Positions 8,842 through 17,840 of a DNA stretch of 64,000 bases are shown here, one piece after another (position 1 is the stretch's first letter; every line of letters starts with the position of its first letter). Source of the stretch: Caldalkalibacillus mannanilyticus JCM 10596 (GTDB taxonomy: Bacteria; Bacillota; Bacilli; Caldalkalibacillales; JCM-10596); the NCBI RefSeq assembly GCF_000615945.1, contig NZ_BAMO01000008.1, forward strand, positions 1 through 64,000, in the 5' to 3' direction. The notes beneath the pieces were generated by a model. That model made no database searches, had not been told where the DNA came from, and worked only from the letters and a program-made list of their open reading frames with translations. A program made the translations under genes and the position numbers.

Positions 8842-9660
8842 ATGAGTAAAAAAGCAGGGATTAGTTTCTATGTTGCCTTAGCTGCTTTTGTTTTTATTGT
8901 GATGTTTCCGTTCATTTGGGTGTTTCTCACCTCAATCAAACCGCCAGGAGAAATTACATCATTTTCGTGGTTTACGAAGAATCCTTCATTAGGGTCCTAT
9001 GAGGCAGCATTAACAAGTAGACCCTTATTAACCTATATGAAAAACAGCTTTATGGTAGCTACATTAACCACCATTCTTTCGATTACGTTAGCATCCTTAT
9101 CTGCCTATGCCTTAACAAGACTGCCCATACGTGGAAAAGGAGTGATTTTTGGCGTCATACTTGCAGCATCTATGTTCCCGCAAATCGCGATTATTTCTCC
9201 AATCTATAACTTTATTACTGGACTTGGCTTGCGTAATACCTATACGGGATTGGTCATCCCTTATATTACGTTTAGTTTACCTATTGCCATCTGGATTTTA
9301 TCCACATTTTTTAATAAGATTCCTTATGAATTAGAGGAAGCGGCTAAGTTAGATGGAGCGTCACCCTTCCAAACGTACCGAAAAATTATCCTTCCATTGG
9401 CAGCACCAGCGATATTCACTACAGCAATCCTTGTTTTTATTGGTGCTTGGAATGAGTATTTGTTTGCTTTTACCATTAATACGGCAGATGCTGCCCGAAC
9501 GGTTCCTGTGGGGATTTCCATGTATCAGAGCCAGTTTAGCATCCCTTGGGGTGATATTAGTGCCGCTACAGTTATCGTCACACTGCCTATTGTTCTGGTT
9601 GTTCTTCTCTTTCAGAAGCGAATTGTATCAGGTTTAACAGCAGGTTCGGTGAAAGAATAG
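8842..9660 (+). CDS. Sugar ABC permease (MalG/ThuG type)
   Basis: A 272-residue inner-membrane permease with six predicted helices and the EAA loop EEAAKLDGASPFQTYRKIIL, where the ATPase docks. It ends in the family-typical RIVSGLTAGSVK. It lies 12 bases after the first permease with AGGAGGTG upstream of the ATG and is part of the same operon. Together with the binding protein it forms a CUT1-type carbohydrate importer. The length is normal for MalG-like proteins. Confidence 0.9.
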   Translation: MSKKAGISFYVALAAFVFIVMFPFIWVFLTSIKPPGEITSFSWFTKNPSLGSYEAALTSRPLLTYMKNSFMVATLTTILSITLASLSAYALTRLPIRGKGVIFGVILAASMFPQIAIISPIYNFITGLGLRNTYTGLVIPYITFSLPIAIWILSTFFNKIPYELEEAAKLDGASPFQTYRKIILPLAAPAIFTTAILVFIGAWNEYLFAFTINTADAARTVPVGISMYQSQFSIPWGDISAATVIVTLPIVLVVLLFQKRIVSGLTAGSVKE

Positions 9661-9715
9661 ATTGAGCATGAAACAGAAGAATTGTGCAAGAATAGAGAAT
9701 AAGGAGATGATAAGC

Positions 9716-10765
9716 ATGACAAATGTAATGAAGGCAGCCATCTTAGATCAGCCTTTTTCTATAGAGGTTAAAAAAATATCCATACCAGAACCTAGACCTA
9801 ATGAAGCTTTGATTAAGGTACATTGTATCGGAATCTGTGGTTCTGATGTGCATTATTATGAGCATGGAAAAATTGGGAGATATGTGGTCCAAGAGCCTAT
9901 TGTTTTAGGACATGAGGTGGCAGGGACCGTTGTTCGTATAGGAGCTGAAGTGAAAAATGTAGAAGTGGGTGATCGGGTAGCGATTGAGCCAGGGGTTACT
10001 TGTGGACAATGCAAATATTGCAAATCAGGCCGGTACAATCTCTGCCCTGATGTTTCATTTATGGCAACTCCTCCCGTGGATGGAGCTTGGTCCGAGTATG
10101 TAACGATTCGCAGTGACTTTCTTTTCAAACTGCCAGAGGAAATGAGTTTTGAAGAAGGAGCTCTTTTAGAACCCTTATCGGTTGGCTTGCACGCCATGAA
10201 TCGTGGGAGAGTGACCCCAAGTGATCGTCTGCTAATTACTGGATTGGGACCGATTGGACTGCTAACGATCCAAGCGGCAAAGCTTTATGGAGTAACTGAA
10301 ATCTATGCAAGTGATGTGGAGCCTTTTAGACTAGAAAAAGCGCTTGAGCTTGGGGCTACAGCTGTTTTTAATCCGCTTAAAGAGGATCTTAAAGAGGGAA
10401 TTCATTTGCAGACGAAAGGAGAAGGCGTCGATGTCGTTATCGAAACATCGGGAAACAGCAGAGTGATTTCCGAAACGATGACGATGGTAAATCGAGGGGG
10501 AAGGGTTGTACTTATTGGTCTTCCCATAGAAGAGCAAATTCCCGTTCATGTGCCTTATTTAATTGATGCTGAAATTGATATTTATGGCGTGTTTCGCTAT
10601 GCCAACACGTATCCAGCAGCCATTCAGGCGCTAAGTAGATCCAACATTGATATTACGCGAGTCATTACGCAAAGCTATTCGCTCGATGAAATTAAAAAAG
10701 CTGTTGAATGTACGAGAACACAAAAAGACCGAAGCATAAAAGTGATGATTTATCCCCACAGGTAA
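9716..10765 (+). CDS. Zinc-dependent medium-chain dehydrogenase (sorbitol/threonine dehydrogenase-like)
   Basis: A 349-residue MDR-family dehydrogenase. The N-terminal catalytic domain has CIGICGSDVHYYEHGKIG with the catalytic-zinc Cys, GHEVAGTVV with the zinc-ligand His-Glu, and the structural-zinc lobe CGQCKYCKSGRYNLC. The Rossmann domain has GLGPIGLLTIQAAKLYG for NAD(P). Family members oxidise sugar alcohols or related polyols. In this operon it probably acts on a sugar derivative delivered by the ABC transporter, but the substrate is not visible. The ATG at 9716 is chosen because AAGGAG lies nine bases upstream; an earlier TTG lacks such a site. Confidence 0.85.
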   Translation: MTNVMKAAILDQPFSIEVKKISIPEPRPNEALIKVHCIGICGSDVHYYEHGKIGRYVVQEPIVLGHEVAGTVVRIGAEVKNVEVGDRVAIEPGVTCGQCKYCKSGRYNLCPDVSFMATPPVDGAWSEYVTIRSDFLFKLPEEMSFEEGALLEPLSVGLHAMNRGRVTPSDRLLITGLGPIGLLTIQAAKLYGVTEIYASDVEPFRLEKALELGATAVFNPLKEDLKEGIHLQTKGEGVDVVIETSGNSRVISETMTMVNRGGRVVLIGLPIEEQIPVHVPYLIDAEIDIYGVFRYANTYPAAIQALSRSNIDITRVITQSYSLDEIKKAVECTRTQKDRSIKVMIYPHR

Positions 10766-10778
10766 CCACAGTATTTCA

Positions 10779-10830
10779 TTGACAGAAAATTGTAACTAGC
10801 CTATAATATTGTTGAGAGTTAATCGGTTAA
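10779..10830 (+). promoter_or_regulatory. Promoter and LacI-type operator 4 of the repressor gene
   Basis: TTGACA (10779-10784), a 17-base spacer and TATAAT (10802-10807) make a consensus sigma-A promoter. TTAATCGGTTAA (10819-10830), one base from the common operator, lies at the expected transcription start and just ahead of the ribosome binding site. This predicts autorepression of the LacI gene. The -35/spacer sequence (TTGACAGAAAATT) closely resembles that of the transporter promoter at 5750. Confidence 0.75.
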
Positions 10831-10841
10831 CAGGGGGCATT

Positions 10842-11870
10842 ATGAGCAAAAAAACAACAATGCGTGATGTAGCAGAATATGCAGGTGTTTCTAAAGCAAC
10901 CGTTTCTTATGTATTGAATGATGTGAAGAAAGTATCAGAAGAAACAAAGGAAAAAGTCCTTCAAGCCATCAAAGAACTAAATTATTCGCCTGATTTTACC
11001 GCCATTAGCTTATCGAAAAAAAGATCCATGTTAATTGGAATTATTTTGCCCTTAATCAACGAGTCCTTAATCTCTGTTATGAAAGAAAATACGTACTATA
11101 ACGAGATGCTCAGTGGTATTGAACTGGTTGCTAGGCAAAATAACTTTGATATTCTTATCTCGGGAATAGGGAAGATTGAAGAATATAGAAATTGGGTACA
11201 AAAACGGAACTTAGATGGACTTTTATTCCTGGGACTCTTTCCCGAAAGTCTATATACCGAAATGAAAAATATAGATGTACCTACTGTCTTGATTGACACC
11301 TATGAAGAGTATACCGATATCTATCCTAATGTAAATATTAAGGATGAATTAGGTGGATACTTGGCTGTTCAACATCTAATTCAGTTAGGTCATCGTCATA
11401 TTGCTTTTGTTGGTACAAATAACGAGAGTCCAGTAGATAAAAGACGCTTTGAGGGGTATCGCAGAGCCTTGCAGGAAGCGGGGATCTCACTGAATGATCA
11501 ACTGATTTTTGAAGTCAAAGACCATTCTTTTGAAAACGGTTTTAAGATTGGAGAGAAGATTTTAAAGAGCCAGGAAAAGATTACGGCGATTTTTAGTATC
11601 TCCGATATCTTGGCGATAGGAATGATTAGTTCTCTTCATCAACATCAAAAGCGTGTGCCAGAAGACTACTCAATCGTTGGTTTCGATGATATCAGTGCAA
11701 GTCAATATATTGTCCCTAGTTTAACCACAGTAAAGCAGAATATTGTGTATAAAGGGCAAGTAGCGACGGACTTATTAATAGACATTATCGAAAAACGAAT
11801 CGTTAAACCAAAGAAGATGGAGCTAGATGTTGAGTTGGTTGTCAGAAATTCAACAAAAAAAGTCAGATAG
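10842..11870 (+). CDS. LacI-family transcriptional repressor of the sugar regulon
   Basis: A 342-residue regulator. The N-terminal LacI helix-turn-helix MRDVAEYAGVSKATVSYVLN (residues about 6-25) is followed by the hinge region and a periplasmic-binding-protein-like effector domain ending near VRNSTKKV. The ATG at 10842 is preceded by AGGGGGC; an upstream TTG at 10809 would overlap the operator and is rejected. Five near-identical TTAACCGGTTAA sites around it make it the evident regulator of the transporter, of the dehydrogenases and of itself. The inducer is presumably the transported sugar or a derivative. Confidence 0.9.
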   Translation: MSKKTTMRDVAEYAGVSKATVSYVLNDVKKVSEETKEKVLQAIKELNYSPDFTAISLSKKRSMLIGIILPLINESLISVMKENTYYNEMLSGIELVARQNNFDILISGIGKIEEYRNWVQKRNLDGLLFLGLFPESLYTEMKNIDVPTVLIDTYEEYTDIYPNVNIKDELGGYLAVQHLIQLGHRHIAFVGTNNESPVDKRRFEGYRRALQEAGISLNDQLIFEVKDHSFENGFKIGEKILKSQEKITAIFSISDILAIGMISSLHQHQKRVPEDYSIVGFDDISASQYIVPSLTTVKQNIVYKGQVATDLLIDIIEKRIVKPKKMELDVELVVRNSTKKVR

Positions 11871-11897
11871 ATAAAATAATATTTTTTCTATCTGACT
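11861..11897 (-). terminator. 11-bp inverted repeat at the end of the LacI gene
   Basis: AGTCAGATAGA (11861-11871) and its exact complement (11887-11897) surround a 15-base AT-rich loop. On the - strand the hairpin is followed by a run of seven T, like an intrinsic terminator for leftward transcription; on the + strand there is no T run after it. It overlaps the last codons of the repressor gene. No - strand gene is seen to the right, so its role is unclear. Confidence 0.4.
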
Positions 11898-11900
11898 GTA

Positions 11901-11923
11901 TATAATAAATGTTAACCGGTTAA
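11901..11923 (+). promoter_or_regulatory. -10 element and LacI-type operator 5 before the ThuA-like gene
   Basis: TATAAT (11901-11906) without a clear -35 is followed by the perfect palindrome TTAACCGGTTAA (11912-11923). This gives the ThuA-like/dehydrogenase pair its own repressor-controlled promoter. Confidence 0.65.
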
Positions 11924-11963
11924 ACTACCTCAAAATACTACAATGGCAAAGGGAGTGCACCTT

Positions 11964-12701
11964 ATGAACGTAACCATTTGGAACGAGAATAGACATGAGC
12001 AGAAAAATCCCGAAGTAAAAAAGATTTATCCGGAAGGAATTCATGGACAACTGGCAAGCGTTTTAAATCAAGAGTTTGAGGTTAAGACCGCAACACTAGA
12101 TGAACCAGATCACGGGTTAACGGATGAAGTCCTAAATAATACAGATGTTCTTCTATGGTGGGGACATTTGGCACACGGTGAAGTGAAAGATGAAATTGTT
12201 GAAAAGGTTCATCAACGTGTTTTAGAAGGAATGGGACTGATCGTTCTGCACTCTGGACACTTTTCGAAGATATTCAAAAAGCTAATGGGAACAACGTGTG
12301 ATCTTAAATGGCGTGAAGCAGATGAAAAAGAGCGTCTGTGGGTAGTAGATCCAAGTCACCCTATTGTAGCAGGAGTAGGGGAGTATATTGAGCTTGAAAA
12401 AGAAGAGATGTATGGAGAGCATTTTGATATTCCTGCTCCAGACCAATTGATTATGGTCAGCTGGTTCGAAGGTGGCGAAGTATTTAGAAGTGCTTGCACG
12501 TACCAACGCGGGAAAGGGAAAATATTCTATTTCAGACCAGGACATGAAACCTATCCAACATATTATCACGAGGGTGTTCAACGTGTGATCAAAAATGCGG
12601 TGTACTGGGCAATGCCAACCGAGCGCCCAATGCCTGTCTATGGCAATGCCAAACCGCTAGAAGAAATTAAACCAAAAAATAAGGGTAGTAGGAGGAAATG
12701 A
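11964..12701 (+). CDS. ThuA-like protein (trehalose utilisation family)
   Basis: A 245-residue cytoplasmic protein of the ThuA family, a class I glutamine-amidotransferase-like fold. Recognisable segments are [10 protein letters not shown] at the start, [13 protein letters not shown] near residue 65, [15 protein letters not shown] near 95, and [17 protein letters not shown] near 195. ThuA proteins accompany ThuB-type dehydrogenases in rhizobial trehalose and sucrose-isomer use, where disaccharides pass through 3-keto forms. The ATG at 11964 has AAAGGGAG upstream; the ATG at 11943 does not. The stop overlaps the start region of the next gene, so the two are coupled. Confidence 0.85.
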   Translation: MNVTIWNENRHEQKNPEVKKIYPEGIHGQLASVLNQEFEVKTATLDEPDHGLTDEVLNNTDVLLWWGHLAHGEVKDEIVEKVHQRVLEGMGLIVLHSGHFSKIFKKLMGTTCDLKWREADEKERLWVVDPSHPIVAGVGEYIELEKEEMYGEHFDIPAPDQLIMVSWFEGGEVFRSACTYQRGKGKIFYFRPGHETYPTYYHEGVQRVIKNAVYWAMPTERPMPVYGNAKPLEEIKPKNKGSRRK

Positions 12702-12703
12702 AC

Positions 12704-13735
12704 ATGAGCAAGCTTAAAGTTGGAGTGATTGGCTGCGGGAGTATTGCCAAACATCGTCATCTTCCCGAATATGCCAATCATCAAGAAGTAGAAATTATCG
12801 CTGTGTGCGATATTGTAGAGGAACGTGCTCGTTTTTTTGCGGAGGAATACAAGGCGAAATTCTATACAAAGTATCAAGAGTTGCTGGCAAATCCTGAAAT
12901 TGATGCTGTTAGTGTGTGTACCCCTAATTATTTGCACGCTCCTGTTTCGATTGCAGCACTTGAGGCTGGTAAGCATGTTCTATGTGAAAAACCAATGGCT
13001 ACTTCGCGAAAAGATGCAGAAGAAATGATTGCAACAGCGAAAAAAAACAACAAGAAGCTTATGATTGCTCATAATCAACGCTTTGTTTCTTCCCATCAAA
13101 AAGCCAGAAAGATGATTGAAAATGGGGAGTTAGGAAAAATCTATAGCTTCCGTACAGCCTTTGGGCATGGTGGACCTGAGGGATGGAGTGCAGATGGCAA
13201 GGAAAGCTGGTTCTTTAAGAAAGAAGAAGCCTTCATCGGAGCTATGGGAGATTTAGGAGTTCATAAGACTGATTTACTAAGATTTGTACTTGGTGAAGAG
13301 TTTGTTGAAGTAGGAGCTTTTGTAGAAACGAGTGCGAAGGAATTTGCTGATGTAGATGACACAGCCGTATGTATTCTAAAAACCGAAAGTGGAATCATCG
13401 GAACCTTAGCTGCAAGCTGGTCTTATGTATCAAGTGAAGATAACTCAACCCTGATTTACGGTGAAAATGCCATTCTTCGCCTCGAGGATGACCCTACGTA
13501 TTCCCTGATTGTTCAATATAAGAATGGAGAGGTTGTTAAATACGAGCTAGGTGGTATTCAAACCAATGAGTCGGGTGGACAAAACAACTCCCATACCATC
13601 GATCAATTTGTTTCTTGTATTGTTCACAACACAGAACCTCCTGTATCAGGAGAAGAAGGAATGAAGTCTCTTCAAGTGGTTTTATCTGCTCTTGAATCAA
13701 AGGACACGAAGAGGATTATCAGAGTGCAACAATAA
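12704..13735 (+). CDS. Gfo/Idh/MocA-family sugar dehydrogenase (ThuB-like)
   Basis: A 343-residue NAD(P)-dependent oxidoreductase. The Rossmann motif VGVIGCGSIAKHRHLP opens the protein, and CEKPMATSRKDAEEMI near residue 92 holds the family's EKP catalytic Lys. GDLGVHKTDLLRFV near 180 supplies the conserved Asp and His of the active site. Paired with a ThuA-like protein and a ThuE-like transporter, it most likely oxidises an imported disaccharide at C3, or reduces the product, but the substrate is inferred. ATG 12704 is better spaced from GTAGGAGG than the ATG at 12698. Confidence 0.88.
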   Translation: MSKLKVGVIGCGSIAKHRHLPEYANHQEVEIIAVCDIVEERARFFAEEYKAKFYTKYQELLANPEIDAVSVCTPNYLHAPVSIAALEAGKHVLCEKPMATSRKDAEEMIATAKKNNKKLMIAHNQRFVSSHQKARKMIENGELGKIYSFRTAFGHGGPEGWSADGKESWFFKKEEAFIGAMGDLGVHKTDLLRFVLGEEFVEVGAFVETSAKEFADVDDTAVCILKTESGIIGTLAASWSYVSSEDNSTLIYGENAILRLEDDPTYSLIVQYKNGEVVKYELGGIQTNESGGQNNSHTIDQFVSCIVHNTEPPVSGEEGMKSLQVVLSALESKDTKRIIRVQQ

Positions 13736-13750
13736 CCACATCAATTTCAA

Positions 13751-13806
13751 AGTCCTTACCTGTGGGAAGCAGAGGTGATCTGTTTCCTATGGTAAGGACT
13801 TTTTTG
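13751..13806 (+). terminator. Rho-independent terminator of the sugar operon
   Basis: AGTCCTTACC (13751-13760) pairs with GGTAAGGACT (13791-13800), followed by TTTTTG. It lies between the dehydrogenase gene and the convergent hemerythrin-like gene. Confidence 0.8.
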
Positions 13807-13809
13807 TGT

Positions 13810-14355
13810 TTACCTGCTCAATTCTGCGATCGCTTTTGGAAATAAGATATCAGTTTCTAGATGAATATGTTCGAGCAAATCTGCTTCCAGCTCTTCTAAT
13901 CGTTGATACGTCATTCGATAAGTCATGCAAGCATTAGGAGGTAGGGAAAAATCCCTAGTCACACTTCGCAACTCCCTTAACAGTAGTCCGACGTTTTCGT
14001 GATCATTTTCCAGTTCAGCTAAGAGCTGAGAAAGCTTTTCTGCGTTGGTAGCTGAAGGGGTCCTTTCCCATGCTTTTATGATTGGGAATACTTCCGTTTC
14101 TTCTATTAGAGAATGCTGCTCCAGCTCTGACTTGATTTGCTGAAAGAGGGTCTGAACATGAAAAAGCTCTACATGTACTGCCCCATGTACATGATGAATT
14201 TTGCTGACATAGGGACTTAATGCAGGAAGTTCAGTGTGTAAATACTCATGATGCTTACTTACGATATGATCAATCAGTTCTGAACAAGACTTCTCCTTCC
14301 ACTGAGTGTCTTCCTCTCTTCTCTCCTGATTCTCTAAAAGATTTTCGTTTCCCAT
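13810..14355 (-). CDS. Hemerythrin-like di-iron protein (RIC/ScdA type)
   Basis: A 181-residue protein with a hemerythrin HHE domain. Probable iron ligands are in HHEYLHTELP (near residue 36), HVELFHV, EETEVFP, ENDHENVG and EHIHLETDILFP. It matches the C-terminal domain of the YtfE/ScdA 'repair of iron centres' proteins, which respond to nitric oxide and oxidative damage of Fe-S clusters, but lacks the short N-terminal ScdA domain. It is transcribed away from the nitrate cluster across a shared FNR-type box, fitting a role in NO or O2 handling during nitrate respiration. AAAGGAGG precedes the ATG. Confidence 0.85.
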   Translation of the reverse strand: MGNENLLENQERREEDTQWKEKSCSELIDHIVSKHHEYLHTELPALSPYVSKIHHVHGAVHVELFHVQTLFQQIKSELEQHSLIEETEVFPIIKAWERTPSATNAEKLSQLLAELENDHENVGLLLRELRSVTRDFSLPPNACMTYRMTYQRLEELEADLLEHIHLETDILFPKAIAELSR

Positions 14356-14397
14356 AGGATGTCCTCCTTTCTTTACTCCATTTGGCTAGTTATCTTC

Positions 14398-14474
14398 ATA
14401 GTAATGGAATAACCTTCCTGAAAGCTGTGATTTTTGTCACATTGTGGTAAATGGAAGGGCTTCCGTTCTAAAAT
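14398..14474. promoter_or_regulatory. FNR/CRP-type box between divergent promoters
   Basis: TGTGATTTTTGTCACA (14426-14441) is a perfect TGTGA-N6-TCACA palindrome, the site read by FNR/CRP-family regulators such as Bacillus Fnr. On the - strand a TACTAT -10 (14398-14403) puts the box at about -41.5 for the hemerythrin gene, the classic activator position. On the + strand TAAAAT (14469-14474) is a possible -10 for the nitrate operon, which would place the box slightly further upstream. Confidence 0.75.
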
Positions 14475-14497
14475 AAGGGTTTTTACGAAGGAGGATA

Positions 14498-14509
14498 GGG
14501 AAGTTCCCC
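14498..14509. promoter_or_regulatory. GGGAAGTTCCCC element before the nitrate operon
   Basis: A short inverted repeat about 70 bp before the first gene of the nitrate operon. A similar GGGTTTTCCCC followed by GA occurs at 23258 upstream of the first NarK gene. It could be a site for the NreC-like regulator encoded at 20428, but two occurrences are weak support. Confidence 0.25.
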
Positions 14510-14577
14510 GATAACCAAAAAAGCGCGATTCCTTTACGATAAGAATAAGAAAAAAAGCTATGGAGGAGGAAGCGAAC

Positions 14578-15663
14578 ATGCAACCCATTCAAAATCGGCA
14601 ACACGAACAAATCGAAAGCAAATTTGATCGTGCTTTTGCCTCGAAATTTGCCAAATCAATGTTTTTAACTGTGACGGGGATCATTATTTTATCTTTTATT
14701 GCCACAAGAATGTTTACCCATGTTGACTTAAATCTATATGGATATATGGTGGGAACGGTTGTTTTTCTAGGAGGCTTCTTTTATCGATTTATTTCTTGGG
14801 GAGAAAGACCTCCAACCAAAATCATTATAAAAAAAGGGTTGAAATTACTTTTTAGAAAATCGACTCCTAAAACGTCAGCCGAACAGCTGGTGACGTACAG
14901 ATTTATTTGGAATCGCGGCATCTTTCGTTGGACACAACATCTTTTGATCGGTTTAGGCTGTATCTTATCCTGTCTGGTGACTTTTCCCTTAGTGTTTGGC
15001 TGGATGTACTTCACGATGAGTGTGAATGGTTACTATACAGTCGTTGGGATGGGTGTTGATATCATGTCTGTCAAAGCGGATGGAATCATGGCTTTCTTCT
15101 TTTATAACGCCTTAAACATTTCCGCCTTTATGGTTATTGCAGGAGCCTGTATGGCGCTATACCGTCGCATCAAGAGCATGCAAGCCAGAGCAGAGCAAAC
15201 CTTTGTCTATGATTTCATGCCCTTATACCTTTTGTTGTTTATCAGTATCACAGGGTTATTATTAACCTTCAGTAATGTCTTTTTAGCAGGATGGGGTCAT
15301 CCGACTATGTCCCTGATTCATCAGTTTTCCGTTATTGTGACGCTGATTTACCTACCATTTGGAAAGCTGGCTCATATTCCTTTTAGACCTTTAAGTGTTT
15401 TTGCTAGAAACTATCGTGAGCATTATGGAGAGCAAGCGATGAAGGCATGTAAAGTGTGTAATAGTGAATTTGTTTCTACAGAACAATCAGCAGATGTCAT
15501 CGAAGTTCTGCAACAAAACCAGATTCAATTTCAAACAGAAGAAGGCTATCATTTGGCAGAACTATGCTTACCTTGTCGTCGAAAATATCGGATCTCAAGA
15601 TTTACAGGCATTCCTAGACACGAAATAAAGGTAAAGGAGTCGAATCAACATGCACAGGGATAA
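14578..15663 (+). CDS. Multi-helix membrane subunit with C-terminal Cys pairs, nitrate operon
   Basis: A 361-residue protein with about six membrane helices. His residues in and near the helices, such as RWTQHLLIGLG and the late HPTMSLIHQFSVIV...GKLAHIPFRP, suggest b-type haem binding and resemble NarI/DsrM-like quinol-oxidising subunits. The C-terminal tail has two Cys pairs, CKVCNSEF and CLPCRRKYR, like a zinc ribbon or metal site. It would pass electrons from quinol to the reductase. ATG 14578 follows GGAGGAGG; the upstream ATG at 14560 overlaps that site. The gene overlaps the next by 14 bases. Family assignment is by inspection; NarK/MFS labels seem wrong for it. Confidence 0.6.
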   Translation: MQPIQNRQHEQIESKFDRAFASKFAKSMFLTVTGIIILSFIATRMFTHVDLNLYGYMVGTVVFLGGFFYRFISWGERPPTKIIIKKGLKLLFRKSTPKTSAEQLVTYRFIWNRGIFRWTQHLLIGLGCILSCLVTFPLVFGWMYFTMSVNGYYTVVGMGVDIMSVKADGIMAFFFYNALNISAFMVIAGACMALYRRIKSMQARAEQTFVYDFMPLYLLLFISITGLLLTFSNVFLAGWGHPTMSLIHQFSVIVTLIYLPFGKLAHIPFRPLSVFARNYREHYGEQAMKACKVCNSEFVSTEQSADVIEVLQQNQIQFQTEEGYHLAELCLPCRRKYRISRFTGIPRHEIKVKESNQHAQG

Positions 15664-17829
15664 ATTCTTTAAGGAAATAGAAAACCTCAATCACCCAAAT
15701 GAAAAGCTGGTCAAGACTCATTGTAGTTATTGCGGAATGCAGTGCGGAATGAACCTACGAGTGGATACAAAAGAAAATAAAATCATCGGGGTAGAGCCAA
15801 GATACGACTGGCCTGTTACCTTAGGGAAGATGTGTCCGAAGGGAGTAACAGCGTATCAGCAAGTCAATCATCCTGATCGCCTTCTTCGCCCTCTTATTAG
15901 AGATGATGCTTCGAAGAAAGGAACAAAGGAAGGCTTTCGTGAAGCAAGCTGGGAAGAAGCGTATGACTTGATTGTGAATAACTTCAAGAAGCTTCAGGAG
16001 CAATACGGCAAGGATACTCTCTCCGTATTTAGTGGGGTTTCCATGACAAATGAAAAATGCTACCTCACAGGAAAATTTGCTCGAGTAGCCTTGCAGACAC
16101 GATACATTGACTATAACGGACGTTTCTGTATGTCTAGTGCAGCAGGTGGATTTCTACGCTCCTTTGGAGTGGATCGCGGCTCAACCTTACCTTGGACAGA
16201 TATTCATGAAACAGATTGTTTATTTGTAGCAGGAAGTAATGCAGCGGAATGTCATCCAACCTCTATGTTTCGCTTCTGGGAAGTGCAAAATCGAGGAGGG
16301 TATCTCATTGTTGCTGACCCTAGAGAAACGCCCGTGGCGAGAAGAGCCGATGTGCATCTCGATTTAAGACCAGGAACAGACTTAGCACTAGCGAATGGAA
16401 TGCTTCATCTCCTCATTAAGAACGGCAAGATTGATGAAGCCTTTATCCAAGAGCATACCAATGGTTTTGAAGAAACGAAGGAAATCGTCAAAGAGTTTAC
16501 TCCAGAGTACACCAGTGAAATAACAGGAGTGAGCCCAGAAAAGATCATTCGAGCAGCCGAAATCTACGGCAAGGCACCTAATGCCATCATCCTCTTTGCT
16601 CGTGGGGTTGAACAGCAGCATAAAGGAGTAGAAAATGTGAACTCCTATGTGAACATGGCTCTAGTTACAGGGAAAATTGGTCGCCCAAAAGCAGGAGTAG
16701 CCACTCTAACAGGGCAAGGAAACGGGCAGGGTGGACGTGAGCATGGACAGAAATCTGACCTATTACCAGGTTACCGTAAAATCACCAACCTGAGCATGTC
16801 AAGGAAATCTGTGAGATTTGGAACATGCCAGTGGAAGAGATGCCTAAAGAGGGCGTATCCGCTTATGAAATGATTGAACTGATGATGGATAAAACAATTC
16901 GAGGCTTGTTCCTCTTATGCTCTAATCCAGCTGTTTCAGCTCCAAACCTGAACTTTGTTCGTGAAGCATTTAGAAATTTAGATTTCATGGTTTGTAGTGA
17001 TTTCTATCTGTCAGAATCAGCTGAATTTGCCGATGTCATCCTTCCGGCAACCACATGGGCTGAAGATGAAGGGACTGTAACCAACCTAGAAGGGCGTATC
17101 ATCAAGATTAATAAGGCGCAAGAACCACTCGGAGAATCCAAGCCAGATTGGCAGATACAAATCGAGCTTGCTGAACGCTTAGGAAGAGGACAGTACTTTA
17201 GACACCTTACGACAGCAAGAGAGATTTCAGATGAGTTTAGATTAGCAACCAAGGGCGGCTATGCCGACTACTATGGAGCAACGTGGGAGAAAATTGATGA
17301 GCAGGATGGAGTCTTTTGGCCTTGTAAAGATGAAAAGGATGCAGGAACTCCACACATGTTCTTAGATAAAAAATTCTATCATCCAGATGGGAAAGCCAAA
17401 ATCTTTGCCTTACCATACAGACCACCAGCAGAAGAGCCGTGTCAGGAATATCCGCTCCGCTTAACGACGGGTCGAGTGGTGTATCACTATCTATCTGGAA
17501 ATCAAACAAGAAGAATTAAGTTCTTAAAAGATATGTGCCCAGAGCCTTATGTAGAAGTACATCCAGAGCTCGCGAGCAAATATCACATCCAGCATGAGGA
17601 TAAGGTTCGTTTATATACTCGCCGTGGGGAAGCGATCTATAAGGTGAAAATAACAGAAGCGATTCGCAAGGATACGGTGTTTGTCCCTTATCATTTTGGA
17701 CATGATGAGTCGATCAATCTTTTGACCATCGCTGCTTTAGACCCATTCTCCAGAATGCCTGAATTCAAAGCATGTGCAGCCGAGATGGAAAAGGTCGAAG
17801 AAACTATAGCGCAGAGAACAGAAGGATAG
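15650..17829 (+). pseudogene. Molybdopterin nitrate reductase catalytic subunit (NasC/NarB type), frameshifted
   Basis: Restored length is about 727 residues. The N-terminus carries a [4Fe-4S] motif with Cys 25, 28, 32 and 62 (HCSYCGMQCGMN...GKMCPKG), and Cys 160 in NGRFCMSSAAGG is the likely Mo ligand. REHGQKSDLLPGYR and the C-terminal DPFSRMPEFKACA are typical of assimilatory-type nitrate reductases. There is no Tat signal, so the enzyme is cytoplasmic. The frame breaks at 16789-16790, where one C is missing: adding it gives NPEHVKEICEIWNMP and rejoins the second frame. The clean join suggests a sequencing error. Electrons probably arrive through the ferredoxin and Rieske partners encoded next to it; nitrate as substrate is inferred from context and family. 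Confidence 0.85.
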
Positions 17830-17840
17830 GAGGGCAAGCC

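Noticed and set aside
16780-16830. Programmed frameshift in the nitrate reductase gene
   Set aside because: There is no slippery heptamer or downstream structure, and adding one C gives a perfect family sequence. A deletion or consensus error is simpler.
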